Assembly: GCA_965153355.1 (NCBI GenBank)
Contig: OZ231126.1
Location: forward strand, 27,962,001 to 28,026,000
Length of the DNA: 64,000 nucleotides
Source of the DNA: Flaccisagitta enflata
Taxonomy: Eukaryota > Chaetognatha > Sagittoidea > Aphragmophora
Direction: 5' to 3'
Shown: positions 47,325 through 58,791 of the stretch, one piece after another
How positions within the stretch are numbered: position 1 is the stretch's first letter
Layout: each line of letters opens with the position of its first letter
Position numbers and translations under genes: made by a program
The notes under the pieces: model-generated
Told to the model about the DNA's origin: nothing
The model's input: the letters and a program-made list of their open reading frames with translations, nothing else
Database searches by the model: none

Positions 47325-47483
47325 ACCCCGCTTTGTCCATCTGTGGATCTGTTGGTCAATCACATTTTTTGACATTTTTATGGTGTTTTTCCTCACTGAG
47401 CCTGCTCTAGTGACTCTAGTGACTTCAAATAAGGCCCCTGCCCACCCAATCGCGACTTGGGTAGCCGTGTATCCGGCTTTGCT
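47325..47483 (+). mobile_element. Hairpin element, left end degraded
   Basis: TACACCCCGCTTTGTCCATC, GGCCCCTGCCCACCCAATCG, CGACTTGGGTAGCCGTGTAT and CCGGCTTTGC. Confidence 0.7.
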
Positions 47484-48483
47484 TTACCAATGTCCTAAGA
47501 ATTATTAGAAAAACCCTTTAATGAGATTGAAATTACAAAATCGCCGGTAAAGACTGTACTCAAAGCATGTTTTTCTGCGGTCCAGTTTAAAACAGAAGTT
47601 TACAGTAAGATATTTGTAACATTAAGACGGGTTTGTCCCCTAACTGAGAGAAAAACCAGTCTTTCTTGTTTCGGTCCTTGAGACCATCAATTAGAAAAAT
47701 GTATGATCCGGAACGTTGAGTTTTGACTTGATCAGTGGGAGATTGGGACGCTAGAGAATCGCTTTAGAAAGAGAGCTTTTGTCCGTCGCTCAGGCCGTTC
47801 CTCGATCCTTACACATGTAAAACTGGAATATTCTAACGAAGCCCTCAAGGATGAAAACAAAACAATTTTATACAAAAACAAAATCTTACCGAATTTTTAT
47901 TCAATAATGAATTTCAAGGATGTCTAAATGATGATAAATGAATGCACGCTCACTCAATTATGATGGGTAACTTATTCGCAAGAGCGTCTGCGTTTGTTTT
48001 TGTGACGTGTATCCTAACGCGTGTCCATCCTTCGCGCGCAATCAACAGCACAAGGTGCGCCAAAATCGTTGAAAGTAGGCCATTTTGTCATTAAATCTAA
48101 AATTGTTGTTTTGTATTATTTTGAAATGGTATTTTGATGCAATTGCATTTTTAATATAATTTTGAAGTGATTTCTTCTTATATCAAATTTGTATTTGTGT
48201 TAAATAATCATGTAATATATAAATTTTTTTAGATAAACAATTATATTTCAATGACACTTTCAGTTTTTGTAGAACTATTTTATCTTTTATGTTATATACT
48301 TTTTTTGAGGTAAATGTATGAATTCATCAATATTGGCATACTGTGCATCAGCTCCACAAAAGGCGGAAAAGTCTTTCCTGAATTTGATTTTACGACTATG
48401 GATGTGGAAAGAAATGGTGAAAATACAACTAAAGGTAAAGAAGTGAGGATTTTACTTTTCGTAGGACTAAAAACAATACTGTA
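47484..48483. other. Region upstream of the 364-residue gene
   Basis: AT-rich unique-looking DNA; no gene or clear repeat seen. Confidence 0.5.
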
Positions 48484-48620
48484 AACAAGGCGGGATACGT
48501 GGCCCCCAGTCAAGGATAGGGGAAGTATTGCTAAGAGTTACTAAGAGTCTAAGACAGCGAACCAAAGATGTACTGAACGGATGGACGAAGGACTGTCATG
48601 TCTACAAATTGACTTGACTC
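48484..48620 (-). mobile_element. Hairpin element, degraded
   Basis: AACAAGGCGGGATACGTGGC, CCCCAGTCAAGGATAGGGG and a GGATGGACGAAGG remnant; about 95 bp before the start of the 364-residue ORF. Confidence 0.45.
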
Positions 48621-48714
48621 AATGGCCGCGTCTCTGGTTTTTCCGATCCTCGAGATCTTTCCGTCGATCTTTTTTTCCCACTTTTGTTAAGGAACATCGG
48701 GCTCAACGAAGAAA

Positions 48715-49809
48715 ATGGAGTCAGTTGAGACGACCACCAAAGTTACGGATGTTTCAGTAGAAACGGAACAAACGAATTTCACTACGACAGAAGGGCCACC
48801 GTCGAACAAAGGCAAGAAATCCATGATTGTGAGCGTGGTTGCGGCAGTCGGAGCGGCGCTGGTCATCGGCGTCTTCGCTTACTGCCGAGACAAAGGAGTC
48901 ATCTGGTCCAGAGGCAGAGAAGCGTTCAGGCACGTCAGGCCGATGCTACCCAGGCCGAGAATCCCCGGAACGCGTCCGTCGAGACGAATCGATATCTCTG
49001 TCGTCGAAGGACAACAGTCTGCCATCGAAGGACAACACTCCGTTATCGAAGGACAACAATCTGCATTCGAAGGACAACTATCTACCATCGAAGGTCACCA
49101 CTCCATTATTCAAGAACAGCAATCGTTCGATGACAATTACGAATTCGTGGATGCAAATAAAAATCACGTACTGTCGGAAATTCAGAGACCTGATCTACAT
49201 CCTTCCATTCCCAATCACGTGAAACACGCAGATCAAAGTGATCGTACGGACGGTAGCTGTGATAGCGGTGGCTATCAAAAGCCGCTTGAACTGTCGACGC
49301 GAGGAAATAATGCTCTCATGGACATTGTCGAATCGAGCCCGACAACAGGCAAGAATGTACGATCGGAAACAATCGAGGATTTGATCGAAAGTCCCCATTT
49401 GAAAATCCAAGGCCTTGAACCAGAAACCACCGTCAAATCCATGGAGGAAGGAATGGATCCCAATTTTAAAAGAAATGACGTGAAAATCAATCAGGACAAT
49501 TTGGACTCAATTTTGAAAGTCCGGAAAATATCGGCGTCTGATGCAATTAGCGGGCAACCATTTAGAATAGTCGCGGTGGAAATGAATACAACCCTCACAT
49601 CCGATCCTTCAGACGTCCATCAACTCCATGAAGCAACTCGGGTGGAAAACCCCGAAAAGCCCGAGAACAGACAAAAAGTCGAAGCAGCGGCAAAGGACGA
49701 GGAAGTCAACACCAACTCCAGTTATCTAGAATTTGTCGCCGATGAAAATAAAGGAAAAACAATAAAGGATCCTGAGGACGACTATAAAACGCGGATTTTT
49801 TATGTTTAG
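48715..49809 (+). CDS. Single-pass membrane protein with 7-residue repeats, function unknown, 364 aa
   Basis: Uninterrupted ORF in ordinary, non-repetitive sequence; the ATG has a good context (gaaaATGG). I do not recognise the family. Residues 1-35 are Thr/Glu-rich without a signal peptide. One membrane segment (about 37-57, IVSVVAAVGAALVIGVFAYC) is followed by a basic region (RGREAFRHVRP, RPRIPGTRPSRR), so the C-terminus is probably cytosolic. Residues 97-138 are six 7-residue units of the type IEGQQSA (a 21-bp minisatellite, 49003-49128). The rest is acidic, hydrophilic and probably disordered, ending in DDYKTRIFYV. It could be a last exon: a pyrimidine-rich stretch and an AG lie just upstream (about 48665-48691). 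Arguments for it being real are its length, balanced composition and lack of similarity to the repeats around it. Confidence 0.7.
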   Translation: MESVETTTKVTDVSVETEQTNFTTTEGPPSNKGKKSMIVSVVAAVGAALVIGVFAYCRDKGVIWSRGREAFRHVRPMLPRPRIPGTRPSRRIDISVVEGQQSAIEGQHSVIEGQQSAFEGQLSTIEGHHSIIQEQQSFDDNYEFVDANKNHVLSEIQRPDLHPSIPNHVKHADQSDRTDGSCDSGGYQKPLELSTRGNNALMDIVESSPTTGKNVRSETIEDLIESPHLKIQGLEPETTVKSMEEGMDPNFKRNDVKINQDNLDSILKVRKISASDAISGQPFRIVAVEMNTTLTSDPSDVHQLHEATRVENPEKPENRQKVEAAAKDEEVNTNSSYLEFVADENKGKTIKDPEDDYKTRIFYV

Positions 49810-50011
49810 ACCTGAGACTCTCGCCTCTTGCTCGTGCTCAGATACCTCAGTGACCTTTTACATCACCACCCCAGCCTACGCGCTGAAAAAAATTCGATTT
49901 TGACCATATTAGGACCTGTACTGTGTTAGTGTGTTAATGTGTTGTCAAAAAATAACTGTTTCAAACCCGCTCTTGTTTGTAAGAGCTGTCCGACTTTTTT
50001 CCCTCTTATTT

Positions 50012-50310
50012 GGGCAGCGGCCCTAAAGGGGCCGATGACCTATGCTTTCATTTATATAAAACTTTTTCTCTAACTCTTTCTCTATTCCCCCCTCAGGGCT
50101 CAAATCCCGGCCTCGAGGCTCAAAACGCAGCTTTGGGGCTCAGCTCAAATCCCAGCCTAGAAACCCAAACCCCAGCCTTCGGGCCTAATTTCAGCCATAG
50201 ACCTAAAACCCAGCCTTGTGATCCAAATTGTAGCGTAAACGCACTTAGAACGAAGGATTTTCCATAAGCCTAAGCATAGGTAATTGATGCTTTTGGGGCC
50301 GTTGCCCCTC
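50012..50310. mobile_element. GGGCAGCGGCCC-end inverted-repeat element
   Basis: Left GGGCAGCGGCCCTAAAGGGG with CCGATGACCTATGCTTTCAT; right AAGCATAGGTAATTGATGCT followed by GGGGCCGTTGCCC. The interior has repeats of CCCAGCCTNGNGGCTCAAAN type. Confidence 0.7.
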
Positions 50311-50867
50311 TTACCATCTCATTCTCACATACACTAACTCAGGTGTATTGGATACCGCTGACCATCTAACGCTTTTGTTGTTTGATACTTGCTGAGTGGT
50401 TTTACATCATAACTGATCGTTGTATTTACTCCTCTGTTAATGGCGATATTTTTCATTGGGTGTCGAAATGAAATATGAGCTCTGATGAGCGACTTGTGAA
50501 ACATGTAAAACGACACTACATACTATCTAAAAAAATCTTCACTCACGTTTTGATCAATACAGGGTCTTTAAATCGGATTGAATTATTGTAAACCTTTATA
50601 GCTTGAACATCACTTGGTAAAGAGTCTTCAATTTTTTAGTGTATGTTGGTAATACACTCTTTTTTTTTATAAGAACCTAGTTTATAAGAACATCAAGGCT
50701 CGAATGGCCTCAAAATTAAGAACATCTTAAGAACATATGAAGGCTTGAAATCTTTTTAAAAAAATTTCGGTTAAGATAATATTTAAAAAACATTAAGAAA
50801 ACACTTAAATTTTTGTATGATTAAGATGATATTTTATAATTTTTAAATAAATATCATGAAAATAGCC

Positions 50868-52537
50868 CCAGACTTTAATGATTGTATTAGACATTGTGAA
50901 ACAACAAGCGAAAATTAATCCACGAATTTTCGAACAGATCACTGCTCTTCATCAGGTGGTAGGAAAAGAAGAAATGAGACAAATAATGAGAGGAGAAGAA
51001 GGAAATAGACATATGGTGACATATGGTAGAGAGAGAGAGACAATTGAGAATTGGCTAAAGCCAGAAGAGAGAGAGACTGAGTAGAAAGACTACTCAGGGT
51101 GCCCCCGTGAGGGGCAATTAATTGTCATTGGCTTTGCTGGGATTGATGGAGACGATCCCGAATCCGCTGCGATTGCCTTTGAGGAAGAGGACGTTGCTGC
51201 GATTCCTGCGGCTGCTGCGGCTGCTGCTGCTCAATCCCTGGTTGGCTCCGTTGGCTGGCGTTTTGGGAAGAGGCTGGGTTAGGGGTGGAAGCTTCCCTGC
51301 GCGGTCTGCCCTGGCGCCGAGGTGCCGTATTGATGGGAGTTTCGAACTCAGGATTATGAGGAGGAGGAGGAGGAGGAGCCGATATGTGAGAGGCGAGAAT
51401 AGAGTCAAAGTGGGAGGACATATGGTGACGACCAGGATCGATGTTGATTGAGGGATTAAGAGCTCTAATGAAGAGAGCTTCCTTAATGCCTCTTTTAACC
51501 CAATCACTTTCGTAGGAGAGAACGGTAATGTCTTCTTTGCGAAAGTGGTGGCCGTGGTCGCGGGCGTGCTGTAGCATTGCCGACTTATATTTGCCAAGGG
51601 CATTGGTCGCAGTGGACGTGTGCTCTTGAAAACGGGCAGCTGCAGTCCTTTCGGTCTCGCCGATATATACACCTGGGCATGGTTGATGGTCAATACCGGC
51701 ACAGGGTTGATGGTAGACGAGGCCAATTTTGTCTTCTTTGTCTAGTTTGTCCTTGGGTTTGACCAGAGTCTCTCTGAGGGAACCTCTGCTGGTGATGGAG
51801 ACGCTGAGGCCTTTGCTCCTGAAGACTCCAGCCAAACGCTCAGTTGTCCCGGCATAGTAGGGCAAGCTCACATGGCCGAGACGTTCTCTACGAGGAGGAG
51901 GAGGAGGAGGAGGAGGAGGAGGAGGAGGATGCGTAGTAGGAGTAGAGGAAGATGGAAGATCAGGATGGGGAGATGGAGACGAGAGATCAGGAGGAGGAGG
52001 AGGAGGAGGAGGAGGAGGAGGACGATGGCGGTAGCGAGCTTTGTTATAGGCCCATTTGGGATAGCCGTTGACAGTGAGAGCCTCTTTGACACGGTGATAT
52101 TCGGCCTTTTTGAGCTCGTCAGTAGATGGTATGAGTTCGGCGCGACGAGTGAGAGAATGGATGGTGGCGAATTTGTGTGCGCGTGGAGCGTGGCTGTCCC
52201 ATGGAATATATTGGTTTGTGTGCGTGGGTTTGCGATAGACGTCGAAGTCTAGGCTGCCGTTGGGATTGTGGATGATGGTGACATCAAGCATAGCAATTTT
52301 TCCGTCTTTTTCGACTTCTTTGGTCCACTTGATATCGGGATGAATGGAATTGAGATAATTGTGGAGTGGTTGAATGTGGTCATTGTGGATGATGACAAGT
52401 GTATCGTCTGCCTTCCTCAGCCATGTTTTTATGACGTCACCGGGACTGATGGATTCATCGCCGGTGGGGTAATTGGCAGGTTATTGAACCTCAGACTCAA
52501 CGTCGGAACTTCCATCTTAACCAGACTTTAATGATTG
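50868..52537 (-). mobile_element. Penelope-like element insertion with 17-bp target-site duplication
   Basis: The same 17-bp string (CCAGACTTTAATGATTG) occurs at 50868-50884 and 52521-52537, bounding the RT/GIY-YIG fragment. This is the mark of one insertion of a 5'-truncated copy. It sits inside a smaller inverted-repeat element (50651-52735). The segment 50885-51124 is the element's 3' non-coding part. Confidence 0.8.
51125..52480 (-). pseudogene. 5'-truncated Penelope-like retroelement ORF (end of RT, proline-rich insert, GIY-YIG endonuclease)
   Basis: The open frame runs from about 52480 down to 51125 on the minus strand. It begins inside the reverse transcriptase at WLRKADDTLVII, the site of the catalytic [YF]xDD box; the Tyr position is Lys here. 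It continues through MLDVTIIHNPNGSLDFDVYRKPTHTNQYIP-type sequence typical of Penelope-like elements. A GIY-YIG nuclease follows, with PGVYIGETERTAAARFQEH and a later E in IKEALFIRALNPSIN. Between RT and nuclease is a proline-rich stretch encoded by (GGA)n on the plus strand (51892-51930 and 51990-52022). Most of the RT is missing, so the copy cannot be autonomous even though the frame is open for over 400 codons. Confidence 0.85.
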
Positions 52538-52864
52538 ATATTTGTTTTAACAGTATTTAATAGAAATATATTTAGTTTAATTGGGTAATAGTATATTATA
52601 AGGTTTCCTATAATTTATATAGTATCTAAAATTAAGAACGCTCTAAGAACGTTGAAGGCTTCATTTGGCCTTGAAAATAAAAACATGAAGCCTTCGAAAA
52701 AAAAATGACGTTCTCATAAAAAAAAAAGAGTGTATGCCATTATTTTGTTATACAAACTCTCAATAGTGAGCAATCGATTGTTGAAAGTCAGCATTACCTT
52801 GAATGAAGCTACCATTTTTGTAGCTAAGTTTTTTTATATTGATATTTCCTTGGAGAAGGTTTTT

Positions 52865-52968
52865 TATTACTTTGACCTCCCTGCTCCTGCCCAAATGGTC
52901 TGGTGACCTCAAATATGGCCCCTGCCCACCTGCACGCGACTCCGGTAGCCGTGTTTCCGGCCTTGTTA
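52865..52968 (+). mobile_element. Hairpin element, right half
   Basis: CTGCTCCTGCCCAAATGGTC, TGGTGACCTCAAATATGGCC, CTGCACGCGACTCCGGTAGC and TTTCCGGCCTTGTTAC. Confidence 0.75.
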
Positions 52969-53511
52969 CCCAGTAGCTTTAAATTCACAAAGGTTTACAA
53001 TAAGTCAATCCGATTTAAAGACCCTGTATCTCTCAAATGGTTCAAACGATGCTTTCAAAATTGGTGACAGAAACGATGCCCCTCGAATTTCCAAGAATTC
53101 CACCAAAACATTAAAAAAATGAACTTGATTCGAAGTTGTGAAGATTATTGTTTCTTAGATAGCACTATGTAATTTCAAACACAGTGTGTAATGAGCTTTT
53201 TCATTTCATTACAACGATTCACATCATTGAGACTTCTGATTTTTAATTCACTAGGCAGAATGCAATCAGATCACTGTCTAGGCTGTTAGCAATCAGGTCA
53301 CTGTAAGGTGTCATAATTGGAAGTAAATACATGCAGATGAAAGAACTTCTTCATGTTATACACCTAATGGACAAGAATTTTCGACCGATACAGCTAAGTC
53401 ATAGATCATTGGCAGGAATAGAAAAGGAAACAGGTCGCCCAAGGGCAATATGTAGTCAGCGATACCCGTTGCCCTGCTTTGCATGTTTGTAAATCGGAAT
53501 GAGAGGAAGCA

Positions 53512-53928
53512 GGGCAGCGGCCCCGAAGGGGACAAAGTCCTGTAGAAGACAGGGGGACTTTTGTTCATCCGTTCATCTGTTCATCCGTCCGTCCGTCCGT
53601 CAGTCCCCCCAAGCCCCCTCAGGCCTAAAATCTACCCTCTCAGGCCTGAAATCTACCCTCTCAGGCTTGAAATCTGCCCTCTCAGACCTTGAATCTGCGA
53701 GGGCGGATTTAAGGCCTGAGAGGACAGGTTTCAGGCCTGAGAAGGCAGATTTCAGGCCTGAGAGGGCAGATTCAAGGCCTGAGAGGGCAGATTTCAGGCC
53801 TGAGAGGGCAGATTTCAGGCCCGAGAGGGCAGATTTCAGGCCTGAGAGGGCCTGGGGGGGACTAACAACGGACGAACAAAAGTCCCCCTGTATTCTACAG
53901 GACTTCGTCCCCTTCGGGGCCGCTGCCC
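53512..53928. mobile_element. GGGCAGCGGCCCC-end inverted-repeat element with internal minisatellite
   Basis: Terminal inverted repeats of about 60 bp (GGGCAGCGGCCCCGAAGGGG, then ACAAAGTCCTGTAGAAGACA, then GGGGGACTTTTGTTC). The interior is about 21-bp units of TCAGGCCTGAAATCTGCCCT, inverted about the centre near 53697. Open frames on both strands (SGLKSAL repeats) follow from the repeat. Confidence 0.85.
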
Positions 53929-53995
53929 AAAAAGAGAGAGCAAATTTAAAAGACAAAGAACAAAACCAAAACCATATGAAGACCACATGGTCATG

Positions 53996-54365
53996 GGTTC
54001 CCTCTAGCCCTAGTCTCTCCCTCACCACCTCGCCTTGGTTCCCTCTAGCACCTTTCTCCCCTCACCACCTCACCTGGGTTCTCTCTAGCCCCTTTCTCTC
54101 CTCACATGGGTTCCCTCTAGCCCTAGTCTCTCCCTCACCACCTCGCCTGGGTTCCCTGTAGCCCCTTTCTCTCCCTCACCACCTCCCCTTGGTTCCCTCT
54201 AGCCCCTTTTTCTCCCTAAGCACCTCACCTGAAGTTCCCTGTAGCCCCTTTCTCTCCCTCAACACCTCGCCTTTGTTCCCTCTAGCTCCTTTCTCCCCCT
54301 CACCACCGCCTCTGGGTTCCCTCTAGCCCCTTTCTCTCCCTAAGCACCTCACCTAAGGTTCCCTC
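53996..54365. repeat. Tandem ~40-48 bp minisatellite
   Basis: About eight units built from GGTTCCCTCTAGCCCCTTTC and TCTCCCTCACCACCTCGCCT. Confidence 0.9.
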
Positions 54366-54469
54366 TTCTCAAAAATCTTTTCACGAAAGGTGAAATGAAA
54401 AGAAGGGAGATGAAAAAAAGAAGTGGGAATAGATTTCGATTCGAAGATACGCAAACAATTGACTTTCAG

Positions 54470-54500
54470 AGAGAGAGAGGGAGAGAGAGATAGAGAGAGA

Positions 54501-54567
<67 letters not shown>
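54470..54567. repeat. (GA)n microsatellite
   Basis: GAGAGAG with a few GGGAG, GATAG and AAGGAG interruptions at the left. Confidence 0.95.
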
Positions 54568-54572
<5 letters not shown>

Positions 54573-54711
54573 AAAGCTTAAGCAAATGAATATCGCGTTG
54601 ATGGAATTGCTTACACAAACTTCGACTTCGACACACAAAAATGGACAAACGAAAAAAAAACGAAATTCCATCTCTTTCATCAAACTGTTATGTCATCTTA
54701 TTCTTTGCTGG

Positions 54712-54825
54712 TGAGAACAAGGCCGGATACGCGGCAGGGGCTGTTATGTGGCCGGGCGTGGGCTGTTATGTGGCTGGGCAGGGGCTGTTCTGTGGCTGGG
54801 CAGGGGCTGTCCTGCTCGCGGAATC
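54712..54825 (-). mobile_element. Hairpin element fragment with a short internal duplication
   Basis: GAACAAGGCCGGATACGCGG then three to four units of GGGCAGGGGCTGTTATGTGG type. Confidence 0.55.
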
Positions 54826-55181
54826 CATGTGATCCATGTAATCAAATAGATTACTTCGCCTACGATAATCGGATAGTTTATGATGAATCTATCGCTAATT
54901 AAGCGCTAAATCGCACAAAGGGCAGCCAGCGCCACTTGCAGCCCCTCTGATGGGTGGGAGGCTAGGGAGATGTCGGAATGAGAGTGAATTGAAGAAAACC
55001 TTTGCTAGTGAACTGACTGACTGAATAACAGCTCAATCATGCAATTCTGTGGACTCATCTATGCAATTCCGTGGACTTTCGCGATGTGAAAGTATAAAAT
55101 GATTCACATCTCGATACTTCAATCAATCACTCAATCATCTCCAATCTATTGCCATTCTTTCTTTGTGAAAGCTGGGTTAAA

Positions 55182-55367
55182 ATGATTCGGCCAAATGCCA
55201 GCCGAGAAAAGGTCGAAATCCCAAATATGCGCGACTTGAGAGAGAGAGAAAAAAAAGGAAACCTTAAAAAAGACGGAAAAAAGTTGATGCAGTTTGAAGA
55301 AAAGGCGAGTGATCTGATGCAGTCGATCATTCTTCATCTTCCTTTTTTCGTAATGGCGAATCCTTAG
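55182..55367 (+). CDS. Doubtful small ORF, 61 aa, charged
   Basis: ATG-initiated ORF (MIRPNASREKVEIPNMRDLR at the start) that is very Lys/Glu-rich in the middle and hydrophobic at the C-terminus (SIILHLPFFVMANP). It lies outside the recognised repeats, and a TATAAAA-like string at 55093 lies about 90 bp upstream. I do not recognise it. It may be a first exon or chance; there is no other support. Confidence 0.18.
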   Translation: MIRPNASREKVEIPNMRDLREREKKGNLKKDGKKLMQFEEKASDLMQSIILHLPFFVMANP

Positions 55368-55530
55368 TCTTTTTCATACAAAAAGGAGACGCTTTCTTTT
55401 TGCCACTTTTCCCCATTTCCTTTGCTGTTTCAGATGCCTCTACGTCTCTCCATAAAAGGGTCTGTCCGTCCGTATGTCCGTCCTTCGATACTCCTTATTA
55501 AAAAACAGTTTGGCAGTGACAAAAAAAAAA

Positions 55531-55556
55531 AACAAAAAAAAAAAAAAAAAAAAAAA
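55531..55556. repeat. Poly(A) tract
   Basis: An A-run interrupted once, just before the T-rich/CTT region. Confidence 0.9.
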
Positions 55557-55764
55557 ACGCTGCGCTCATGACACACGTATGTTTTTCACCTTGTTTCCAC
55601 TTTCCTTTGCTTTTTTTTTTCTTTTCCGTTACGCCATTTCATTTTCCTACTTCAACTTAATCTTGTTCAACTTATTCTCGTACTTTTCCTTATGTTCCCC
55701 TTTTGTTTTTCTCATCATCTTATTCTCCTTTCTTCCTCTTCGCGTTCTCCTACTTATTCTTCTA

Positions 55765-55772
55765 CTTCTTTC

Positions 55773-55803
<31 letters not shown>

Positions 55804-56415
55804 CTTCTTCTTCTTCTTCTTCTTCTTCTTCTTCTTCTTCTTCTCCTTCTTCCTCTTCTTCCTTTCCTTTTCTTTTCCTTCTCCTTCTTCTTCTATTCAT
55901 CCTTCTTCTTCTTCTTCTTCTTCTTCTTCTTCTTCTTCTTCTTCTTCTTCTTCTTCTTCTTCTTCTTCTTCTTCTTCTTCTTCTACTTCTTCTTTTTCTT
56001 CTTCTTCTTCTTCTTCTTCTTCTTCTTCTTCTTCTTCTTCTTCTTCTTCTTCTTCTTCTTCTTCTTCTTCTTCTTCTTCTTCTTCTTCTTCTTCTTCTTC
56101 TTCTTCTTCTTCTTCTTCTTCTTCTTTTTCTTCTTCTTCTACTTTTTCTTCTTCTTCTTCTTCTTCTTCTTCTTCTTCTTCTTCTTCTTCTTCTTCTTCT
56201 TCTTCTTCTTCTTCTTCTTCTTCTTTTTCTTCTCCTTCTTCTTCTTCTTCTTCGATCTTCCTCTCCTTCCTTTTCTTTTTCTTCTCCTTCTTTTTCTCCT
56301 TCCTCATCTTCTATTTCTTCTTCTTCTTCTTCTTCTTCTTCTTCTTCTTCTTCTTCTTCTTCTTCTTCTTCTTCTTCTTCTTCTTCTTCTTCTTCTTCTT
56401 CTACTTCTTCTCCTT
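55765..56415. repeat. (CTT)n trinucleotide tract, about 650 bp
   Basis: Mostly perfect CTT in three blocks (55767-55845, 55904-56250, 56315-56405) with TTT, CCT and ACT interruptions. The poly-Phe, poly-Leu and poly-Ser frames are artefacts. Confidence 0.98.
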
Positions 56416-56582
56416 TTTCTAATTTTCATTTTCCTTTTCTTCTGACTAAGGCTCTAAAAAGTCATTTTGACGGTTTTTCACGGTTTTTCCAGTCGGTTAT
56501 TATCTGCTTTAGATTTGTCCTTGCATCCCTAGTAAATATGCGTCCGGCCCTCGACAGACTTGTTGAAATTTTCTCAGAGCTG

Positions 56583-57172
56583 CAGTACGATGGGAGCAAT
56601 GACGACCAAGACTGGAGGATAGATTTTAGGTATCCTAATTTCATTTGTATCATGAAATATTCGAGATCAAGGTTAATTAAAGGTTGCTCTATTGAGTGAA
56701 TGCATTTGCGTTTCTTAAACCTCAACTTGTAACTTGGCCTCATCAAGACTTCATTTTTCAAGGTTCTTCCCATTTTCATTAGATCGAGCGAAAAATTTTA
56801 TATAATTTTGAAAAAAAAATCAGCTTAATCGGACCATTTTTACAGGTTTTACGGCTATGTTTAATAAACAAAAGTTATGCAAATTAATTTTTGGGCATAA
56901 CTTAAAATGGCCATAAAACCTGTAAAAATAGACCGATTAAGCTGATTTTTTTTTTAAAACCATATAAAATTTTCTACCCGATCTATTGAGATAGGTTAAA
57001 ACATTGAGGTCAAGTCGCAAGTTGCAGTTTGAGAGATGCAAACATTTTCACTCAATAAAGCAACCTTTAATTACCCTAGATCTCAAATATTTCATAATAC
57101 AAAAAAAATTGAGGTACTTAAAATCTATCCTCCGGTCTAGGTCGTCATTGCTTCCATCGTACTGTATATTCA
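56583..57172. mobile_element. Inverted-repeat element, second copy of the 7284-8483 type
   Basis: Starts CAGTACGATGGGAGCAATGA and ends with its complement near 57160. The internal halves (ATCAGCTTAATCGGACCATT; GTAAAAATAGACCGATTAAG) also pair, so it is palindromic for most of its 590 bp. Confidence 0.75.
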
Positions 57173-57254
57173 GTCGCAGATTTTGTCTGCGCTCGAGTTG
57201 AAAAGTGTAGCAACGCTTATTAGGATGTTCTGGATGTGTGTGTGTTTGCTTTCG

Positions 57255-57342
57255 TGTGAGTGTCTTCGTCCAAAGGGGGTGTTTGCATCCTGCCCACCTG
57301 CCCACTACGAAATTGTAACCCCGCGTAAGGCGGCCTTGTTAA
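57255..57342 (+). mobile_element. Hairpin element, right-end fragment
   Basis: CATCCTGCCCACCTGCCCAC, GAAATTGTAACCCCGCGTAA and GGCGGCCTTGTTAA; it combines the GACGCGGGG and GGCCTTGTT ends. Confidence 0.5.
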
Positions 57343-57851
57343 TTGTTTTGGTTATCTCTTCATTTTTTCATCCTTTTCCGTGTTTATTTGAAAATATACA
57401 TACAGTACATCAAACGCCTGAATAGGACACCTCCATTGCATTGCACGTCTCTTTATGCCTTGAAAAACGTTAAATTCTTGAATGAGGTTTTCCATCATTG
57501 CCATTTGTGCAGTAGACGAGCGCTTTCGGCTGGAAAACATTCCGAGTTTGACAACCGGAATTTTTTCTTTCGTTCTGGTTCTAACAAACTAACTTCTGTG
57601 AAACAAGAAAAAAAAAAGGAAAAAAAAGAAAAAGAGAGAAACCAAAAAAAAGACATTAAAATAAAAAAAAACAATTAAGAAATAGAATTAAAACAAATAT
57701 AGGAAGGTTTTCCATGATGGGGTCCACGTTCAACATGATGGAGTTTGCGTTACGATTTTTTAGGTAAGTTAATCAAAATGGGGACTTCTGTTGCAAGAAA
57801 CAAGGCCAAGAAGGCCTACACGCGCGCCTGGTGGTGGTGGGTGACTGACAG

Positions 57852-58057
<206 letters not shown>

Positions 58058-58084
58058 AGATAATAAGTAGGTTAAAATATCCTT

Positions 58085-58185
58085 GCGGACGCGGACGAGT
58101 CTTTCATGGGCTACTTAATCATCAAGGACCCACCACCCACGGACGGACAAAGCCTCTTATATACAGTCGCGAGTCCGCAACCAAA
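58085..58185 (-). mobile_element. Hairpin element, partial
   Basis: GGACGGACAAAGCCTCTTAT, ATACAGTCGCGAGTCCGCAA and CCAAAAC; the other end has been replaced, apparently by the GA tract. Confidence 0.6.
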
Positions 58186-58254
58186 ACAAGGGAATAGATG
58201 CTTTGTGTTTAGATTGCCTTTTTATCGGCTTTACAATACAGACTACGCGAATCC

Positions 58255-58440
58255 ACGCCTACCAATACATATGGGACATCGAAAGGCCACAAGGCCGAAT
58301 ACCGATCGACCTTAGTCGAGTGCGGGTGGACAGGGGCATAAAGGGCCATTCAGGCACTTTGACAGGAGTGTCACCACAGAAACACGCAAAATTTACAAAT
58401 GTGACCGACCGATGGACGGACTGACCGAAAAGTGGCTTAT
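58255..58440 (-). mobile_element. Hairpin element, diverged
   Basis: AAGGCCACAAGGCCGAATAC, AGTCGAGTGCGGGTGGACAG, GGGGCATAAAG and GACCGACCGATGGACGGACT. Confidence 0.55.
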
Positions 58441-58616
58441 AAAGTCGTCTTTTTATAAAGTCGTCCTTTTATCCCTCACAATCATCATTGTTAGTTTGTT
58501 TCTTTTATCAGAAAACCACCTGAGGAGGGCGGAATCTCATCTGCGGACTCGAGATCTTCCATCAATATTTTATCATCAAACGCCCTCAACTCAATTTCCA
58601 GGTTCTTTTCATGTCA

Positions 58617-58627
58617 GTTGTTGTTGC

Positions 58628-58667
<40 letters not shown>

Positions 58668-58701
58668 ATTGTTGTTGTTGTTGTGGTTGTTGTTGTTGTG
58701 G

Positions 58702-58791
<90 letters not shown>

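Larger units (their letters stand above)
50651..52735. mobile_element. Small inverted-repeat element (TACACTCTTTTT ends) split by the Penelope-like insertion
   Basis: The left end TACACTCTTTTTTTTTATAA and the right end (reverse complement, 52713-52735) match, as do the inner segments TAAGAACAT and GAAGGCTT. Removing the 1.65 kb insert leaves an element of about 0.4 kb like those at 40072-40227 and 7873-8295. Confidence 0.7.

Noticed and set aside
53499-54161. 220-codon ORF with SGLKSAL repeats and its antisense counterpart
   Set aside because: It lies inside the inverted-repeat element with a palindromic minisatellite; open frames on both strands follow from the repeat structure.
55474-56699. 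ORFs of 239-335 codons rich in Phe, Leu, Ser or Glu
   Set aside because: Translations of the (CTT)n tract in all frames. The 335-codon frame gains an ordinary-looking tail only because it runs into the 56583 inverted-repeat element.
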